From Lachnospiraceae bacterium UBA7598 (GTDB lineage Bacteria; Bacillota; Clostridia; Lachnospirales; Lachnospiraceae), in contig DLQV01000091.1 of NCBI GenBank assembly GCA_002474415.1, positions 8,385 to 24,378 on the forward strand: a stretch of DNA of 15,994 nt. Direction: 5' to 3'. Of this stretch, positions 15,142 through 15,994 are shown in pieces. Within the stretch, counting starts at the first letter, position 1. Each line of letters opens with the position of its first letter. A program made the position numbers and the translations under genes. Below the pieces are notes generated by a model. It was not told the origin of the DNA. It saw only the letters and a program-made list of their open reading frames with translations, and did no database searches.

Positions 15142-15994
15142 TTATACCATTTTTACCACCCAGACGTTGCTTCGCACCATGCAGTATCCGATCACGACCT
15201 TAATCAGCTCCGTAGCCTGTACCAGAAAATAAACACTTACAATTCCAAGTCCCGTACCGTGCGCCAGCAAAAATGCAACCGGCACAACGACCACCCAGGT
15301 AAACACCGAATCAAATAAAAACGTAACCATCGTTTTCCCACCGGAACGAAGCGTAAAATAAGACGCATGAGTGAACGAACAAAACGGCATGATCAGCGCA
15401 GAGACGGCGATAAACTTGGTAGCCAGATCCTTAATTTCGGCTGTCGTATTGTAAATACCCGGGAAAAATCCACCCACAAAAAACATGATTGCCGCCATAA
15501 TCACACAACAGAACACACTGAAAACAATCATCTTGTTGTCTGCATCTTTTGCCTTTTCCAGTTCTCCGGCTCCCAAATACTGTCCCACAACAATACTGAT
15601 ACATGCTCCCAACTGTATATAGACAATGTTAAACAAATTGGTAATCGTCGTAGCAATATTCAGTCCTGCCACCACATCAAGTCCACGCACGGAATAGCAC
15701 TGGGTAACGGTTGTCATACCTGCTGCCCATAGAACTTCGTTAAACATCAGCGGAAGTCCTTTGATTAATATCGTTTTCAATTCGCTCACCGGGATTCCAA
15801 CTCCCCGATAAGCCCCTTCGAGATACCGGTTCTTCTCCCGGTTCCTATGTGCCCAGAAGACAACAATAACAGCTTCTACATACCGGGCAATCACAGTGGC
15901 AAGAGCCGCCCCTGTCACCCCAAGTTTCGGAAACAGCCCCACGCCGAAGATCAGCAGATAATCCAGCACCGCATTGGTTCCCACCGCCACAAAA
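15142..15994 (-). CDS. MATE-family multidrug/Na+ antiporter, N-terminus cut by window edge
   Basis: This is the C-terminal 284 residues of an inner-membrane MATE exporter, a family that expels drugs or metabolites in exchange for Na+ or H+. The stop is at 15142 and the frame is open through the window edge, so the true start lies outside. Recognisable MATE features are the PKLGVTGAALATVIARYVE segment joining two membrane helices, the amphipathic stretch before the second half (ELKTILIKGLPLMFNEVLW), and the QYLGAGELEKAKDADNK loop typical of the second bundle. About eight hydrophobic segments are visible. The substrate cannot be read from the sequence. No terminator is visible in the 120 bases between it and the next gene. 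Confidence 0.92.
   Translation of the reverse strand, partial: FVAVGTNAVLDYLLIFGVGLFPKLGVTGAALATVIARYVEAVIVVFWAHRNREKNRYLEGAYRGVGIPVSELKTILIKGLPLMFNEVLWAAGMTTVTQCYSVRGLDVVAGLNIATTITNLFNIVYIQLGACISIVVGQYLGAGELEKAKDADNKMIVFSVFCCVIMAAIMFFVGGFFPGIYNTTAEIKDLATKFIAVSALIMPFCSFTHASYFTLRSGGKTMVTFLFDSVFTWVVVVPVAFLLAHGTGLGIVSVYFLVQATELIKVVIGYCMVRSNVWVVKMV

Overview
The window reads as chromosomal DNA from a spore-forming, moderately low-GC Clostridia, most likely a member of the Lachnospiraceae. The grounds are an intact cotJABC spore-coat operon, strong AGGAGG-type ribosome sites, TTGnnn-N17-TATAAT promoters, and two large proteins resembling families I remember (unchecked) as DUF5717 and DUF5716 in Lachnospiraceae. 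The region is densely coding. No intergenic gap exceeds about 120 bases, and I see no tRNA, rRNA, insertion sequence, CRISPR array or prophage gene. Every gene is on the minus strand except cotJABC.

Layout from left to right. (1) 1-2554, minus: glutamyl-tRNA synthetase (gltX), followed 21 bases later by the first 358 codons of a UvrD/PcrA-type helicase cut by the window edge. (2) 2555-2664: a divergent promoter region where a near-consensus housekeeping promoter for gltX interlocks with a sigma-E-like mother-cell promoter for cotJ. (3) 2665-3755, plus: cotJA, cotJB and cotJC, the last a manganese-catalase-fold protein. (4) 3764-3797: a strong hairpin terminator between convergent operons. (5) 3829-10677, minus: a compact four-gene operon of unknown function, with its own TTGCAT-N17-TATAAT promoter. 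(6) 10755-13145, minus: a CtpE-like P-type ATPase, probably a calcium pump. (7) 13267-15021, minus: a CHASE-GGDEF-PAS membrane protein whose active-site signature is GGGEF, so it is probably not a working diguanylate cyclase. (8) 15142-15994, minus: the C-terminal part of a MATE-family exporter.

The best candidate for an undescribed system is the four-gene operon. Read in the direction of transcription it encodes: a soluble protein of about 1180 residues (two N-terminal beta-sandwiches, a long alpha-helical body, a C-terminal beta domain); an Hsp70/actin-fold protein with altered nucleotide-binding motifs; a small TPR protein; and a protein with long cytoplasmic helical or coiled-coil arms on either side of a two-helix membrane hairpin. 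The genes are separated by only 3 to 17 bases and end at one terminator, so they are probably made together. A membrane-anchored scaffold or chaperone-like assembly is the simplest reading, but that function is inference.
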